A model generated the notes under the pieces. That model did not search any database. It saw nothing but the letters and a program-made list of their open reading frames with translations, and was not told where the DNA came from. From Chloroflexota bacterium (GTDB lineage Bacteria > Chloroflexota > Limnocylindria > Limnocylindrales > CSP1-4), in contig JAICUV010000026.1 of NCBI GenBank assembly GCA_025935655.1, forward strand, positions 1 through 21,199: a DNA stretch of 21,199 nt, in the 5' to 3' direction. Below, piece by piece: positions 1 to 6,917 of this stretch. Made by a program: the position numbers and the translations under genes. Each line of letters begins with the position of its first letter. Positions within the stretch are counted from its first letter, which is position 1.

Positions 1-1077
1 CTCAACCAGATCCTCGTGGAGATGGACGGCTTCGACACGAACACCAACGTGATCGTCGTCGCCGCCACCAACCGGCCAGACGTCCTCGACCCGGCGCTGC
101 TGCGCCCGGGCCGGTTCGACCGGCAGGTCATCCTGGACCGCCCGGACATGAAGGGGCGCACCGCGATCCTCAAGGTCCACACCAAGGGCAAGCCGCTCGA
201 CAAGACCGTGTCGGTCGAGGAGGTCGCGCGGCAGTCGCCCGGCTTCTCCGGCGCGGACCTCGCCAACCTCGTCAACGAGGCGGCCATCCTCGCGGCACGC
301 CGCAACAAGAAGGTCGTCGGCCAGAACGAGTTCGCCGAGGCGCTCGAGCGCATCGTCGCGGGCCCCGAGCGCAAGAGCCGGGTCATCAGCGACGACGAGA
401 AGCGGATCATCGCGTTCCACGAGGGCGGCCACGCCGTCGTGCAGCGGATCCTGCCCAAGTGCGACCCGGTCGCCAAGGTCACGGTCATCAGCCGTGGCAT
501 GGCCCTGGGCTACACGATGGCCCTGCCGGTCGAGGACCGCTACCTGCAGTCCAAGACCGAGTTCGAGGACAAGATCGCGGGCCTGCTCGGCGGCAACGTC
601 GCGGAGCGGCTGGTCTTCGGCGACACCACGACGGGCGCCAGCAACGACATCGAGAAGGCGACCGACCTCGCCCGGCGCATGGTCACCGAGTTCGGCATGA
701 GCGATCGGCTCGGGCCACTGTCCTTCGGGAAGCGGGACGAGATGATCTTCCTCGGCCGGAGCATGGGCGAGCAGCGCGACTACTCGGACGAGGTCGCCCA
801 GATGATCGACGAGGAGGTCCGGGCCATCATCGACCGCGCCTACGAGCGCGCGACCGAGGTCCTGACCACCTATCGGGACCGGCTGAACAACCTCGCGGAG
901 AAGCTCATCGCGGAGGAGACCGTCGACCAGCCCGAGTTCGAGAAGCTGTTCGACGACCTGCCCCCGAAGCCGGAGCGGTACGCGGGCATCCCGCGGATCG
1001 TCGCCCCGGGCGTGGACGGGGACGCCCCGACCGGCCCCACGGCGCCGGCGCCCAACCCCGCACCGCAGCCGGCCTGA
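1..1077 (+). CDS. ftsH: ATP-dependent zinc metalloprotease FtsH (C-terminal part, 5' end outside window)
   Basis: FtsH is a membrane-anchored AAA+ hexamer that extracts and degrades membrane and damaged cytosolic proteins. The window opens in frame, just after the Walker B region. Visible in order: the second region of homology ending LLRPGRFDR with its arginine fingers (about nt 100-123), the AAA lid, and the M41 peptidase domain with the zinc-binding HEGGH at nt 418-432. Most relatives read HEAGH; Ala to Gly leaves the HExxH ligands intact. The third zinc ligand is probably the Asp in TTGASNDIEKA (about nt 628-660). The protein ends in a Pro/Ala-rich tail of about 35 residues after the protease domain, which is probably disordered. 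The transmembrane helices and Walker A lie outside the window. Stop TGA is at 1075-1077 and a strong hairpin follows. Identification is secure. Confidence 0.97.
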   Translation, partial: LNQILVEMDGFDTNTNVIVVAATNRPDVLDPALLRPGRFDRQVILDRPDMKGRTAILKVHTKGKPLDKTVSVEEVARQSPGFSGADLANLVNEAAILAARRNKKVVGQNEFAEALERIVAGPERKSRVISDDEKRIIAFHEGGHAVVQRILPKCDPVAKVTVISRGMALGYTMALPVEDRYLQSKTEFEDKIAGLLGGNVAERLVFGDTTTGASNDIEKATDLARRMVTEFGMSDRLGPLSFGKRDEMIFLGRSMGEQRDYSDEVAQMIDEEVRAIIDRAYERATEVLTTYRDRLNNLAEKLIAEETVDQPEFEKLFDDLPPKPERYAGIPRIVAPGVDGDAPTGPTAPAPNPAPQPA

Positions 1078-1102
1078 CCGGCACCCAACCCAGCGCCACA
1101 CG

Positions 1103-1132
1103 CGAAGGGCGGACCTCCGGGTCCGCCCTTCG
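1103..1132 (+). terminator. Strong hairpin downstream of ftsH, probable terminator
   Basis: There is a perfect 13-bp stem, CGAAGGGCGGACC (1103-1115) with its reverse complement (1120-1132). It encloses the four-base loop TCCG closed by a C-G pair, which is a UNCG-type stable tetraloop. It starts 25 nt after the ftsH stop. No clean T-tract follows, only a pyrimidine-rich stretch (TCCGTCTCCGTCC), as is common in very GC-rich genomes. It probably terminates ftsH or protects its 3' end. Confidence 0.7.
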
Positions 1133-1164
1133 TCCGTCTCCGTCCCGGACACCGCGGGGCGCGC

Positions 1165-1170
1165 TACGAT
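1165..1170 (+). promoter_or_regulatory. Candidate -10 element for the M20 peptidase gene
   Basis: TACGAT fits the TANNNT -10 pattern seen before several genes here. It lies between the ftsH hairpin and the ATG at 1208. No recognisable -35 box sits 16-18 nt upstream. It would give a 5' UTR of about 30 nt carrying the GGAGA ribosome site at 1199-1203. Confidence 0.35.
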
Positions 1171-1207
1171 CGGCGGAGACGCCCGACTGCCGCCTGCTGG
1201 AGAACCG

Positions 1208-2620
1208 ATGACCGACACGTTCCCTGCGCCCGAAGCCATGCCGATCGACCTCGACATCGAGGCGGCGCTGGACGAGTCGCGCGAGGCGCGGGCCGAGGCG
1301 CTGCTCGAGTTCGCCCGGATCCCGAGCGTGAGCGCGCTCCCGGAGCACGCGGGGGACATGCACACGGCCGCGGAGTGGATCGCCACGCGGCTGCGGAACC
1401 TCGGCGCGACCGAGGTCGAGGTGATCGACACGCCGCTCCACCCGATCGTGTACGGCAAGATCCACGAGGCGGAGGGGGCGCCGACGGCCCTCGTCTACTG
1501 CCATTACGACGTCCAGCCGGTGGATCCGATCGAGCTCTGGGAGACCGCGCCATGGGAGCCCTTCCTGCGTGACGGGCGGTTCGTGGGCAGGGGCGTCGCG
1601 GACGACAAGGGCCAGCTCGTGATGCACCTCTCGGCGCTCGAGGCGATGCGCACGGCGGGCCGCACGCCGCCGGTCAACCTCACATTCGTGTTCGAGGGCG
1701 AGGAGGAGTACGGGTCGGAGAGCCTCTACCGCTGGATCGACGCGAACGAGGCGCGCCTGGCGGCGGACGTGGCGATCATCAGCGACACCGGCTTCTTCGA
1801 GGGCAACGTCCCCGCGATCACGGTGGGGTTGCGCGGGATCATGTACGCGCAGATCGACGTCGAGCTCTCGCCGGTCGACCTCCACTCGGGCATGTACGGC
1901 GGCACGGTCCAGAACCCGGCCAACGCGCTGGCCACGATCATCGCGGCGCTCAAGGGCCCCGACGGGCGGATCCGGATCCCCGGCTTCTACGACGACGTCG
2001 AGCCGCTCACGCCGGCCGACCGCGAGGCGCTCGCCGCGCTGCCGTTCGACGACGAGGCCTACCGCGAGGCGATCCCCGTCACGAAGCTGGTCGGCGAGGT
2101 CGGCTTCACGGTCCTCGAGAACAAGGGCTCCCGGCCCACGCTGGACGTCAACGGCATGTGGAGCGGGTTCACGGGCGACGGCGCCAAGACGATCATCCCG
2201 GCGCACGCGCACGCGAAGCTGTCCACGAGGCTCGTCGCGCACCAGGACCCGAAGAAGATCTTCGACGGCCTGGAGCGGTTCGTCGCGTCCGTGGCCCCGC
2301 CAGGCGTCACCGTGACCACGACGTTCATCCACGGCGGGGACCCCAGCCACACCCACACGGATCACCCGGCGACCCAGGCGGCGGCACGGGCGATCAAGGC
2401 GGTCTACGGCCTCGACCCGGTGTACATCCGCGAGGGCGGCTCGATCCCGGTCACGGCCGCCTTCACCTCGCAGCTCAAGCTCCCGGTCGTGCTCCTGGGG
2501 TTCTCCCAGCCGACGTGCAACGCACACGCCCCCAACGAGTGGCTGGAGCTCGACAACTTCGAGCGGGGGACGCGGGTGCTCGTCCGCCTGTGGGACGAGC
2601 TGGCGACGCTGCAGCGCTGA
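1208..2620 (+). CDS. M20-family metallopeptidase (dipeptidase-like)
   Basis: A 470-residue zinc peptidase of the M20/ArgE-DapE-CPG2 fold, probably a cytosolic dipeptidase or carboxypeptidase-like enzyme. The metal-binding set is complete: H99 and D101 in CHYDVQP, D132 in GVADDKGQ, the catalytic/bridging Glu pair in FEGEEEYGS (about 165-166), D193 in ISDTGF, and a C-terminal His (H440) in TCNAHAPNEW. A dimerisation (lid) domain of the usual kind sits between about residues 205 and 330. The length is typical of M20 dipeptidases of the PepV/CNDP-like branch. There is no signal peptide. The ATG at 1208 is chosen because GGAGA at 1199-1203 gives normal spacing and the N-terminal helix is expected there. 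It is probably monocistronic, between two hairpin-bearing gaps. Substrate specificity cannot be read from the sequence; a deacylase role is the main alternative. Confidence 0.93.
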   Translation: MTDTFPAPEAMPIDLDIEAALDESREARAEALLEFARIPSVSALPEHAGDMHTAAEWIATRLRNLGATEVEVIDTPLHPIVYGKIHEAEGAPTALVYCHYDVQPVDPIELWETAPWEPFLRDGRFVGRGVADDKGQLVMHLSALEAMRTAGRTPPVNLTFVFEGEEEYGSESLYRWIDANEARLAADVAIISDTGFFEGNVPAITVGLRGIMYAQIDVELSPVDLHSGMYGGTVQNPANALATIIAALKGPDGRIRIPGFYDDVEPLTPADREALAALPFDDEAYREAIPVTKLVGEVGFTVLENKGSRPTLDVNGMWSGFTGDGAKTIIPAHAHAKLSTRLVAHQDPKKIFDGLERFVASVAPPGVTVTTTFIHGGDPSHTHTDHPATQAAARAIKAVYGLDPVYIREGGSIPVTAAFTSQLKLPVVLLGFSQPTCNAHAPNEWLELDNFERGTRVLVRLWDELATLQR

Positions 2621-2642
2621 GCCGCGCCCGCGTTCGGACTCA

Positions 2643-2681
2643 GGGCGGTCGACACCCGGACCATCGGGGGGCTGACCGCCC
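2643..2681 (+). terminator. Stem-loop between the M20 peptidase and the DnaB-like ATPase
   Basis: An 8-bp perfect inverted repeat, GGGCGGTC (2643-2650) and GACCGCCC (2674-2681), encloses a smaller CCCG/CGGG stem (2655-2658 with 2665-2668). It begins 23 nt after the peptidase stop and has no T-tract. It ends just before the candidate TAGGAT -10 (2694-2699), so it could be a terminator or an operator; I favour terminator weakly. Confidence 0.4.
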
Positions 2682-2699
2682 GAATCGCGGTGCTAGGAT
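2672..2699 (+). promoter_or_regulatory. Candidate promoter for the DnaB-like ATPase gene
   Basis: TAGGAT (2694-2699) matches the recurrent -10 pattern. CTGACC (2672-2677) is a 4-of-6 match to the -35 consensus TTGACA, with a 16-nt spacer. The predicted transcription start near 2706 is only a few bases before the ATG of an 11-codon ORF (2710-2745) that overlaps the ATPase start codon. Confidence 0.4.
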
Positions 2700-2741
2700 G
2701 CCCCACACGATGACCAGCCAAGGGCGGAGGACGAACGCGAC

Positions 2742-3812
2742 GTGACGACGGAGACGGGGGCGACGCCGAGAGCCACGTGGCGCCTCGATGGCCCGAACGG
2801 GAGCCTGGCTCCGCGATCGGCGATCGAGGTGCTCGTCGATCTCAACGAGAAGGTCACCAGCGGGAAGGTGGGGGAGTACCAGCCGGTTCCCCTCGGCTTC
2901 ACGCCAATGGACAAGACGATCGGCGGCGGGCTCCGCGCAGGCGAGCTGCTGCTCATCGGTGGCGCGCAGGGCACCGGCAAGACGACGATGGCGCTCCAGA
3001 TGGCGCGCAACGTCGCCTCGGGCGGCCAGGCCAACGTCCTGTACATCTGCTACGAGCACGACGAGCTGTACCTGCTCAACCGCCTGATCGCGGCCGAGTC
3101 GGCGCTGGCGCACCTGCCCCACAAGACCGGGGCGATCAAGATCACGGACGTCCGCAAAGAGATCCTGGGCACGTGGATGGCCGAGGGTGGCGGCGCGGCG
3201 CAGCTCGCCGCGAACCCGCGCCTGCGCCCGTCGCTCGACCGGATCGCCCGCTACGGGCAGAACCTGTTCCTCCTCCGCGGGACGCAGACCGCGTCCACGA
3301 TCGACGGGATGCGCGCCCTCATCCGGCAGCACAAGGAGCTGTCCGGTGACCGGCGGCTGGTCGTGGTCGTCGACTATCTCCAGAAGGTGCCGGTCATCCC
3401 GGAGCCGCCCAACGAGTCCGAGAAGGTGACGTATGTCATCAACGGCCTCAAGGACGTCGCCCTGACCGAGGACGTGCCGATGATCGCGATCGTCGCCGCG
3501 GACAAGGAGGGCCTCAAGGCGTCGCGGCTGCGCAACTACCACCTGCGCGGCTCGTCGGCGATCAACTACGAGGCCGACATCATCCTGATCCTCAACGAGA
3601 AGTACAACATCGTCGCCAAGGTCAACATCGAGTTCAACCCGTACCAGGCGCAGCGCTTCCGCGACTGGGTGATCGTCTCGGTGGAGAAGAACCGCGGCGG
3701 CCAGGACGCGGTGGACCTGGAGTACGAGAAGCACTTCGAGTTCTCGTGCTTCGATCCCAACGGGCGGACGGTGCAGGAGAAGCTCATCGAGGAGCGCCTG
3801 TACAACGACTAG
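2742..3812 (+). CDS. Stand-alone RecA-fold ATPase related to the DnaB helicase C-terminal domain
   Basis: A 356-residue cytosolic P-loop ATPase. Walker A is GGAQGTGKT (73-81). The catalytic Glu is probably E105 in CYEHDE, and Walker B is LVVVVDYLQ (206-214), very like the DnaB LIVIDYLQ. The segment GSSAINYEADIILIL (271-284) corresponds to the DnaB stretch with an acidic residue before the final strand. KNRGG (316-320) matches the DnaB K-x-R finger loop. The first 50 residues are not the helical DnaB N-terminal collar or primase-binding domain, so this is not the replicative helicase. RadA and KaiC are other RecA-fold options, but no zinc finger or duplicated ATPase domain is present. The start is GTG at 2742 with GGAGG at 2726-2730; an 11-codon ORF ends across it. 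The cellular role is unknown. Confidence 0.8.
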   Translation: MTTETGATPRATWRLDGPNGSLAPRSAIEVLVDLNEKVTSGKVGEYQPVPLGFTPMDKTIGGGLRAGELLLIGGAQGTGKTTMALQMARNVASGGQANVLYICYEHDELYLLNRLIAAESALAHLPHKTGAIKITDVRKEILGTWMAEGGGAAQLAANPRLRPSLDRIARYGQNLFLLRGTQTASTIDGMRALIRQHKELSGDRRLVVVVDYLQKVPVIPEPPNESEKVTYVINGLKDVALTEDVPMIAIVAADKEGLKASRLRNYHLRGSSAINYEADIILILNEKYNIVAKVNIEFNPYQAQRFRDWVIVSVEKNRGGQDAVDLEYEKHFEFSCFDPNGRTVQEKLIEERLYND

Positions 3813-4072
3813 CGCGGCGCTGATCGGGGCCCCGCTCCCGCACGGAGATCCGGGCGAGCGCTCGCGGTGGGTGTGAGATCAGCCAGATCGCGCCATCGGC
3901 GTCCGTGCTTGGCCTGGTTGGCAGCGCGTGGCGGCTGTCTGACCCCGGAACGCGCGCTCTGGCGCCGCATCCGTCTCGGTTGACGCGATCTGGAGCGTCG
4001 CGGACCCCGATAGAGCGGCGCGGCGGTCAGGCCGCGCACCACGTGCGGCCATCGGCGCGGTAGAGTCAGCGC
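3813..4072 (+). other. 260-bp intergenic gap with palindromes, no gene seen
   Basis: No ORF with coding character, tRNA or recognised RNA was found. It holds the perfect palindrome CGGGGCCCCG (3825-3834), a 12-bp palindrome GCGAGCGCTCGC (3854-3865), a 7-bp hairpin GCGCGGC/GCCGCGC (4018-4024 with 4031-4037, loop GGTCAG), and the ppa -10 element at its right end. The two palindromes just after the ATPase stop could be protein-binding sites or a weak terminator; the evidence is symmetry only. Confidence 0.5.
4061..4066 (+). promoter_or_regulatory. Candidate -10 element of ppa, leaderless spacing
   Basis: TAGAGT lies exactly 6 nt before the ATG at 4073, the distance expected between a -10 box and the transcription start. 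No Shine-Dalgarno-like sequence precedes this ATG. Together these predict a leaderless ppa mRNA. No clear -35 box was found. Confidence 0.5.
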
Positions 4073-4591
4073 ATGACCATGCAGCACGAGGCCGACTTCC
4101 CCGAGGTCGTCGAGATCGTCGTCGAGATCCCGCGCGGCAGCCGCAACAAGTACGAGTACGACGAGGAGGCGGGGGTCTACCGGCTGGACCGGGTCCTGAG
4201 CTCCGCGGTGTTCTACAACTTCGACTACGGGTTCATCGAGGGTACGCGCGCGGATGACGGCGATCACACCGATGCGCTGCTGATCATCGACGAGCCCACG
4301 TTCACCGGCTGCCACGTCTGGGCGCGGCCCATCGGGGGGCTCGAGATGCGCGACGAGAAGGGGTTCGACTTCAAGACCCTGTGCGTCGCCCTCGGCGACC
4401 CGCACCAGCAGCACATCGAGCGCCTGGAGCAGATGCGCCCACACCGGCTCGTGGAGATCGAGCACTTCTTCAACACCTACAAGATGCTCGAGGACAAGGA
4501 CGTCGACGTGCTCGGGTGGCGGGACCACGAGCGGGCGCGTGAGGTCCTCACGAGCGACCGCGAGCGCTACCTGCGCCAGACGGGTGGCTGA
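4073..4591 (+). CDS. ppa: Family I soluble inorganic pyrophosphatase
   Basis: Hydrolyses pyrophosphate to two phosphates in the cytosol, pulling biosynthetic reactions forward. At 172 residues it has the standard family I length. By alignment from memory with the E. coli enzyme the active site is intact: K26 (RNKYEYD), R40 (LDRVLSS), Y52 (DYGFI), the metal-binding aspartates D62, D64 and D67, the DEKGFDFK motif, and the YK pair in HFFNTYKMLE. The usual signature Pro after the second Asp is His65 here (DGDHTD), which is unusual but leaves all three Asp ligands. The start is ATG at 4073, with a -10-like TAGAGT six bases upstream and no ribosome-binding site. Its 3' end overlaps the thpR start by 8 nt. 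Confidence 0.96.
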   Translation: MTMQHEADFPEVVEIVVEIPRGSRNKYEYDEEAGVYRLDRVLSSAVFYNFDYGFIEGTRADDGDHTDALLIIDEPTFTGCHVWARPIGGLEMRDEKGFDFKTLCVALGDPHQQHIERLEQMRPHRLVEIEHFFNTYKMLEDKDVDVLGWRDHERAREVLTSDRERYLRQTGG

Positions 4592-5183
4592 GCCGCCCCA
4601 TCGCCTGTTCGTCGCGGTCCCGGTCCCCGAGGCCACGCGCGCCGCCTGCCGCGCGCTCATCGAGCCCGTCCGCACCCTCCCGTACGGCCGCTACGCGCGC
4701 TGGGTGCACCTGGACACGCTTCACGTCACGCTCCGCTTCCTGGGCGACACGCCGCCCGACCGCGTGCCCGACGTCGCCGGCGCCGTCCGCGTGGCGGTCG
4801 GTGCACGAATGGCGTTCGAAGTCGGACTCGGCGGCGCAGGCGCGTTCCCGCCCGGGGGGCACAAGATCCGTGCGCTGTGGCTGGGGATCGTCGCGGGCGC
4901 GGCCGACCTCGCGGCCATCGTGGCGGATCTCGAGCCCGCCCTGGTCCGCGCGGGCTACCCCGAGGACCCGCGGCCGTTCCGGCCCCACCTGACGGTCGCC
5001 CGCACCGATCGCACCGGCATCCGCGACGCCGCACTCATCGCCCAGGCGCTCGAGGGGGCGGCGGCGGACTGGACCGCGACCTTCACCGCCGACCGGGTGG
5101 TGCTGTTCCGCAGTCACCTCGGCGGCGGGCCGCCCCACCACGAGCCCGTCGACGAGATCGCGCTGCGCGCACCGGAGGGTTGA
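4584..5183 (+). CDS. thpR: RNA 2',3'-cyclic phosphodiesterase (2H phosphoesterase, ThpR/LigT family)
   Basis: A 199-residue protein of the 2H phosphoesterase superfamily, which opens 2',3'-cyclic phosphates on RNA ends. Both catalytic H-x-T/S motifs are present and correctly spaced: HVTLRFLG in the first half and HLTVAR in the second. The N-terminal RLFVAVPVP strand and C-terminal VVLFRSHLG strand are typical of ThpR. The frame is open further upstream, but GTG at 4584 is preferred because the product then starts directly before the conserved first strand; the longer form would run deep into ppa. It overlaps ppa by 8 nt, so translation is probably coupled. The physiological substrate is not known for most family members. 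Confidence 0.9.
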   Translation: MAEPPHRLFVAVPVPEATRAACRALIEPVRTLPYGRYARWVHLDTLHVTLRFLGDTPPDRVPDVAGAVRVAVGARMAFEVGLGGAGAFPPGGHKIRALWLGIVAGAADLAAIVADLEPALVRAGYPEDPRPFRPHLTVARTDRTGIRDAALIAQALEGAAADWTATFTADRVVLFRSHLGGGPPHHEPVDEIALRAPEG

Positions 5184-5209
5184 TCCGCCGTTCGTCGAGG
5201 CGCTAGGCT
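5180..5209 (+). promoter_or_regulatory. Candidate promoter of trpB2
   Basis: TTGATC (5180-5185, 4 of 6 matches to TTGACA) and TAGGCT (5204-5209) are separated by 18 nt. The -35 overlaps the thpR stop codon. The predicted 5' UTR is about 33 nt and carries GGAGG at 5235-5239. This is one of the better-formed promoters in the window. Confidence 0.45.
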
Positions 5210-5248
5210 CCCCGGACCCGCAACTTCACCGACCGGAGGCGTCCCTCG

Positions 5249-6619
5249 ATGGCCAACGCTGGCAGCCGCAGGACCAAGTTCGTCCTCGACGAGGACCGGA
5301 TCCCGCGAGCCTGGTACAACATCGCGGCCGACCTCCGGACGGCCCCGCCGCCGCCGCTCCACCCGGGGACCCACCAGCCCATCGGCCCCGCCGATCTCGC
5401 CCCGCTGTTCCCGATGGCGCTGATCCTCCAGGAGGTCAGCACGGACCGGGAGATCGAGATCCCGGACCCCGTCCGCGAGGCGTATGCCCTCTACCGCCCG
5501 TCGCCGCTCTACCGCGCCCACCGGCTCGAGGCGGCCCTCGATACGCCGGCGCACATCTACTACAAGTACGAGGGCGTGAGCCCGGCCGGCTCGCACAAGC
5601 CCAACACGGCGCTGTCGCAGGCCTTCTTCAACAAGCAGGAGGGCGTGAAGCGGATCGCGACCGAGACGGGCGCCGGCCAGTGGGGCAGCGCGATGTCGTT
5701 CGCGGGCGCGGTGTTCGGCCTCGAGGTCAAGGTCTACATGGTCCGCGCGAGCTACGACCAGAAGCCGTACCGCCGGATCCTCATGGAGACCTACGGCGCG
5801 GAGGTCGTCGCGAGCCCCAGCCTGACCACGAACTACGGACGCGCGGTGCTGGCGCAGACGCCCGACTCGCCCGGTTCGCTGGGCATGGCGATCAGCGAGG
5901 CGGTGGAGGACGCCGCGACGCGCGACGACACGAAGTACGCGTTGGGCTCGGTGCTCAACCACGTGCTGCTCCACCAGACCGTCATCGGGCTCGAGGCCCA
6001 GGAGCAGATGGCGATGGCCGGCGAGCAGCCCGACGTCATCATCGGCTGCGCCGGCGGCGGCTCCAACTTCGCGGGCCTCACGTTCCCGTTCATCGGCCAG
6101 ATGCTCCGCGGAGAGGCGAGCTACCGGATCATCGCCGCGGAGCCCGAGGCGGCGCCATCGCTGACTCGCGGCGTCTACGCCTATGACTTCGGGGACACAG
6201 GGCACATGGCGCCCATCGTGAAGATGCACACCCTGGGCTCGGACTTCATCCCGGAGCCCATCCACGCCGGCGGCCTGCGCTACCACGGCATGAGCCCGCT
6301 CGTGTCGCTGCTCAAGGAGGACGGCCTCATCGAGGCGACGAGCGTTCACCAGCGGGCGTGCTTCGACGCCGGGGTGACGTTCGCCCGCGCGGAGGGCATC
6401 CTCCCGGCGCCCGAGCCGACCCATGCGATCAAGGTCGCGATCGACCAGGCCCTCGAAGCCAGGGAGGCGGGCGAGGAGCGGGTCATCCTGTTCAACCTGT
6501 GCGGCCACGGCCACTTCGACCTCGCCGCGTACGAGCGGCACCTCGCCGGGACCCTCGAGGACTACGAGTACCCGGCCGAGAAGGTCACCGAGGCGCTGGC
6601 GGCCCTTCCCCGCGTCTAG
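5249..6619 (+). CDS. trpB2: TrpB2-type tryptophan synthase beta chain (PLP-dependent)
   Basis: A 456-residue fold-type II PLP enzyme that condenses indole with L-serine to form tryptophan. The PLP lysine is K117 in GSHKPNTA, the catalytic Glu is E139 in TETGAGQWG, and the phosphate-binding loop is GCAGGGSN (266-273). Length, an N-terminal extension of about 90 residues, and the KYEGVSPAGSHKPN wording are characteristic of the TrpB2 (TrpB-like) subgroup rather than TrpB1. TrpB2 enzymes often work without a tight TrpA partner, and no trpA is visible nearby. The start is ATG at 5249, with GGAGG at 5235-5239 and a 9-nt spacer. Prephenate dehydrogenase lies two genes downstream, giving loose aromatic amino acid context. 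The likely role is indole salvage or tryptophan synthesis. Confidence 0.94.
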   Translation: MANAGSRRTKFVLDEDRIPRAWYNIAADLRTAPPPPLHPGTHQPIGPADLAPLFPMALILQEVSTDREIEIPDPVREAYALYRPSPLYRAHRLEAALDTPAHIYYKYEGVSPAGSHKPNTALSQAFFNKQEGVKRIATETGAGQWGSAMSFAGAVFGLEVKVYMVRASYDQKPYRRILMETYGAEVVASPSLTTNYGRAVLAQTPDSPGSLGMAISEAVEDAATRDDTKYALGSVLNHVLLHQTVIGLEAQEQMAMAGEQPDVIIGCAGGGSNFAGLTFPFIGQMLRGEASYRIIAAEPEAAPSLTRGVYAYDFGDTGHMAPIVKMHTLGSDFIPEPIHAGGLRYHGMSPLVSLLKEDGLIEATSVHQRACFDAGVTFARAEGILPAPEPTHAIKVAIDQALEAREAGEERVILFNLCGHGHFDLAAYERHLAGTLEDYEYPAEKVTEALAALPRV

Positions 6620-6650
6620 GAACCACCCGGCCGCGCCCCGGGCCAGCGGG

Positions 6651-6656
6651 TAGGAT
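6651..6656 (+). promoter_or_regulatory. Candidate -10 element of the zinc-ribbon gene, leaderless spacing
   Basis: TAGGAT ends exactly 6 nt before the GTG at 6663, the same geometry as in front of ppa. There is no ribosome-binding site between it and the GTG, and no clear -35 box. A leaderless transcript is predicted, probably running on through tyrA and the Nudix gene. Confidence 0.5.
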
Positions 6657-6662
6657 GACCCG

Positions 6663-6911
6663 GTGCCGAAGCTCGCCTGCCGCGCGTGCGGTCGCCAGAT
6701 CTACACCGTCGCGCCGATCGACGCCCTGTTCGCCGAGGAGCGGCGCTGTCCACGCTGCGGGGCGTTCCTCGAGCACGAGCGCCGCGAGACGGACCGGCGC
6801 ATGGCGATCCGGCGCCAGAACCCGCCGGACGTGCCCGGGCCGCCGGAGCCGGGTGTCGAGCGCCGGGTCGACGAGCGGCGCAAGAGCCGTCGCCGCGCCC
6901 CGCAGACCTGA
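6663..6911 (+). CDS. Small zinc-ribbon protein of unknown function
   Basis: An 82-residue protein with two CxxC knuckles, C6-x2-C9 (CRAC) and C29-x2-C32 (CPRC), 19 residues apart, which should bind one zinc ion as a short ribbon. The rest, about residues 36-82, is very rich in Arg and Glu (HERRETDRRM, ERRVDERRKSRRR) with a Pro-rich break at 54-64, so it is probably disordered or nucleic-acid binding. No enzymatic motif is present. The GTG start at 6663 follows the candidate leaderless -10. The gap to prephenate dehydrogenase is only 6 nt, so the two are probably co-transcribed. Coding reality is supported by the paired Cys motifs, tight packing and promoter position. The specific function is unknown. 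Confidence 0.75.
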   Translation: MPKLACRACGRQIYTVAPIDALFAEERRCPRCGAFLEHERRETDRRMAIRRQNPPDVPGPPEPGVERRVDERRKSRRRAPQT

Positions 6912-6917
6912 CCCGCC

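Noticed and set aside
905..2527. A 540-codon open frame on the minus strand opposite the M20 peptidase
   Set aside because: It is antisense to a well-supported gene, is dominated by Arg/Asp/Val/Leu repeats typical of reverse-frame reading of high-GC codons, and has no recognisable motif.
3980..4016. TTGACG at 3980-3985 with TAGAGC at 4011-4016 as a ppa promoter
   Set aside because: The spacer is 25 nt, too long for a sigma70-type promoter; TAGAGT at 4061 is better placed.
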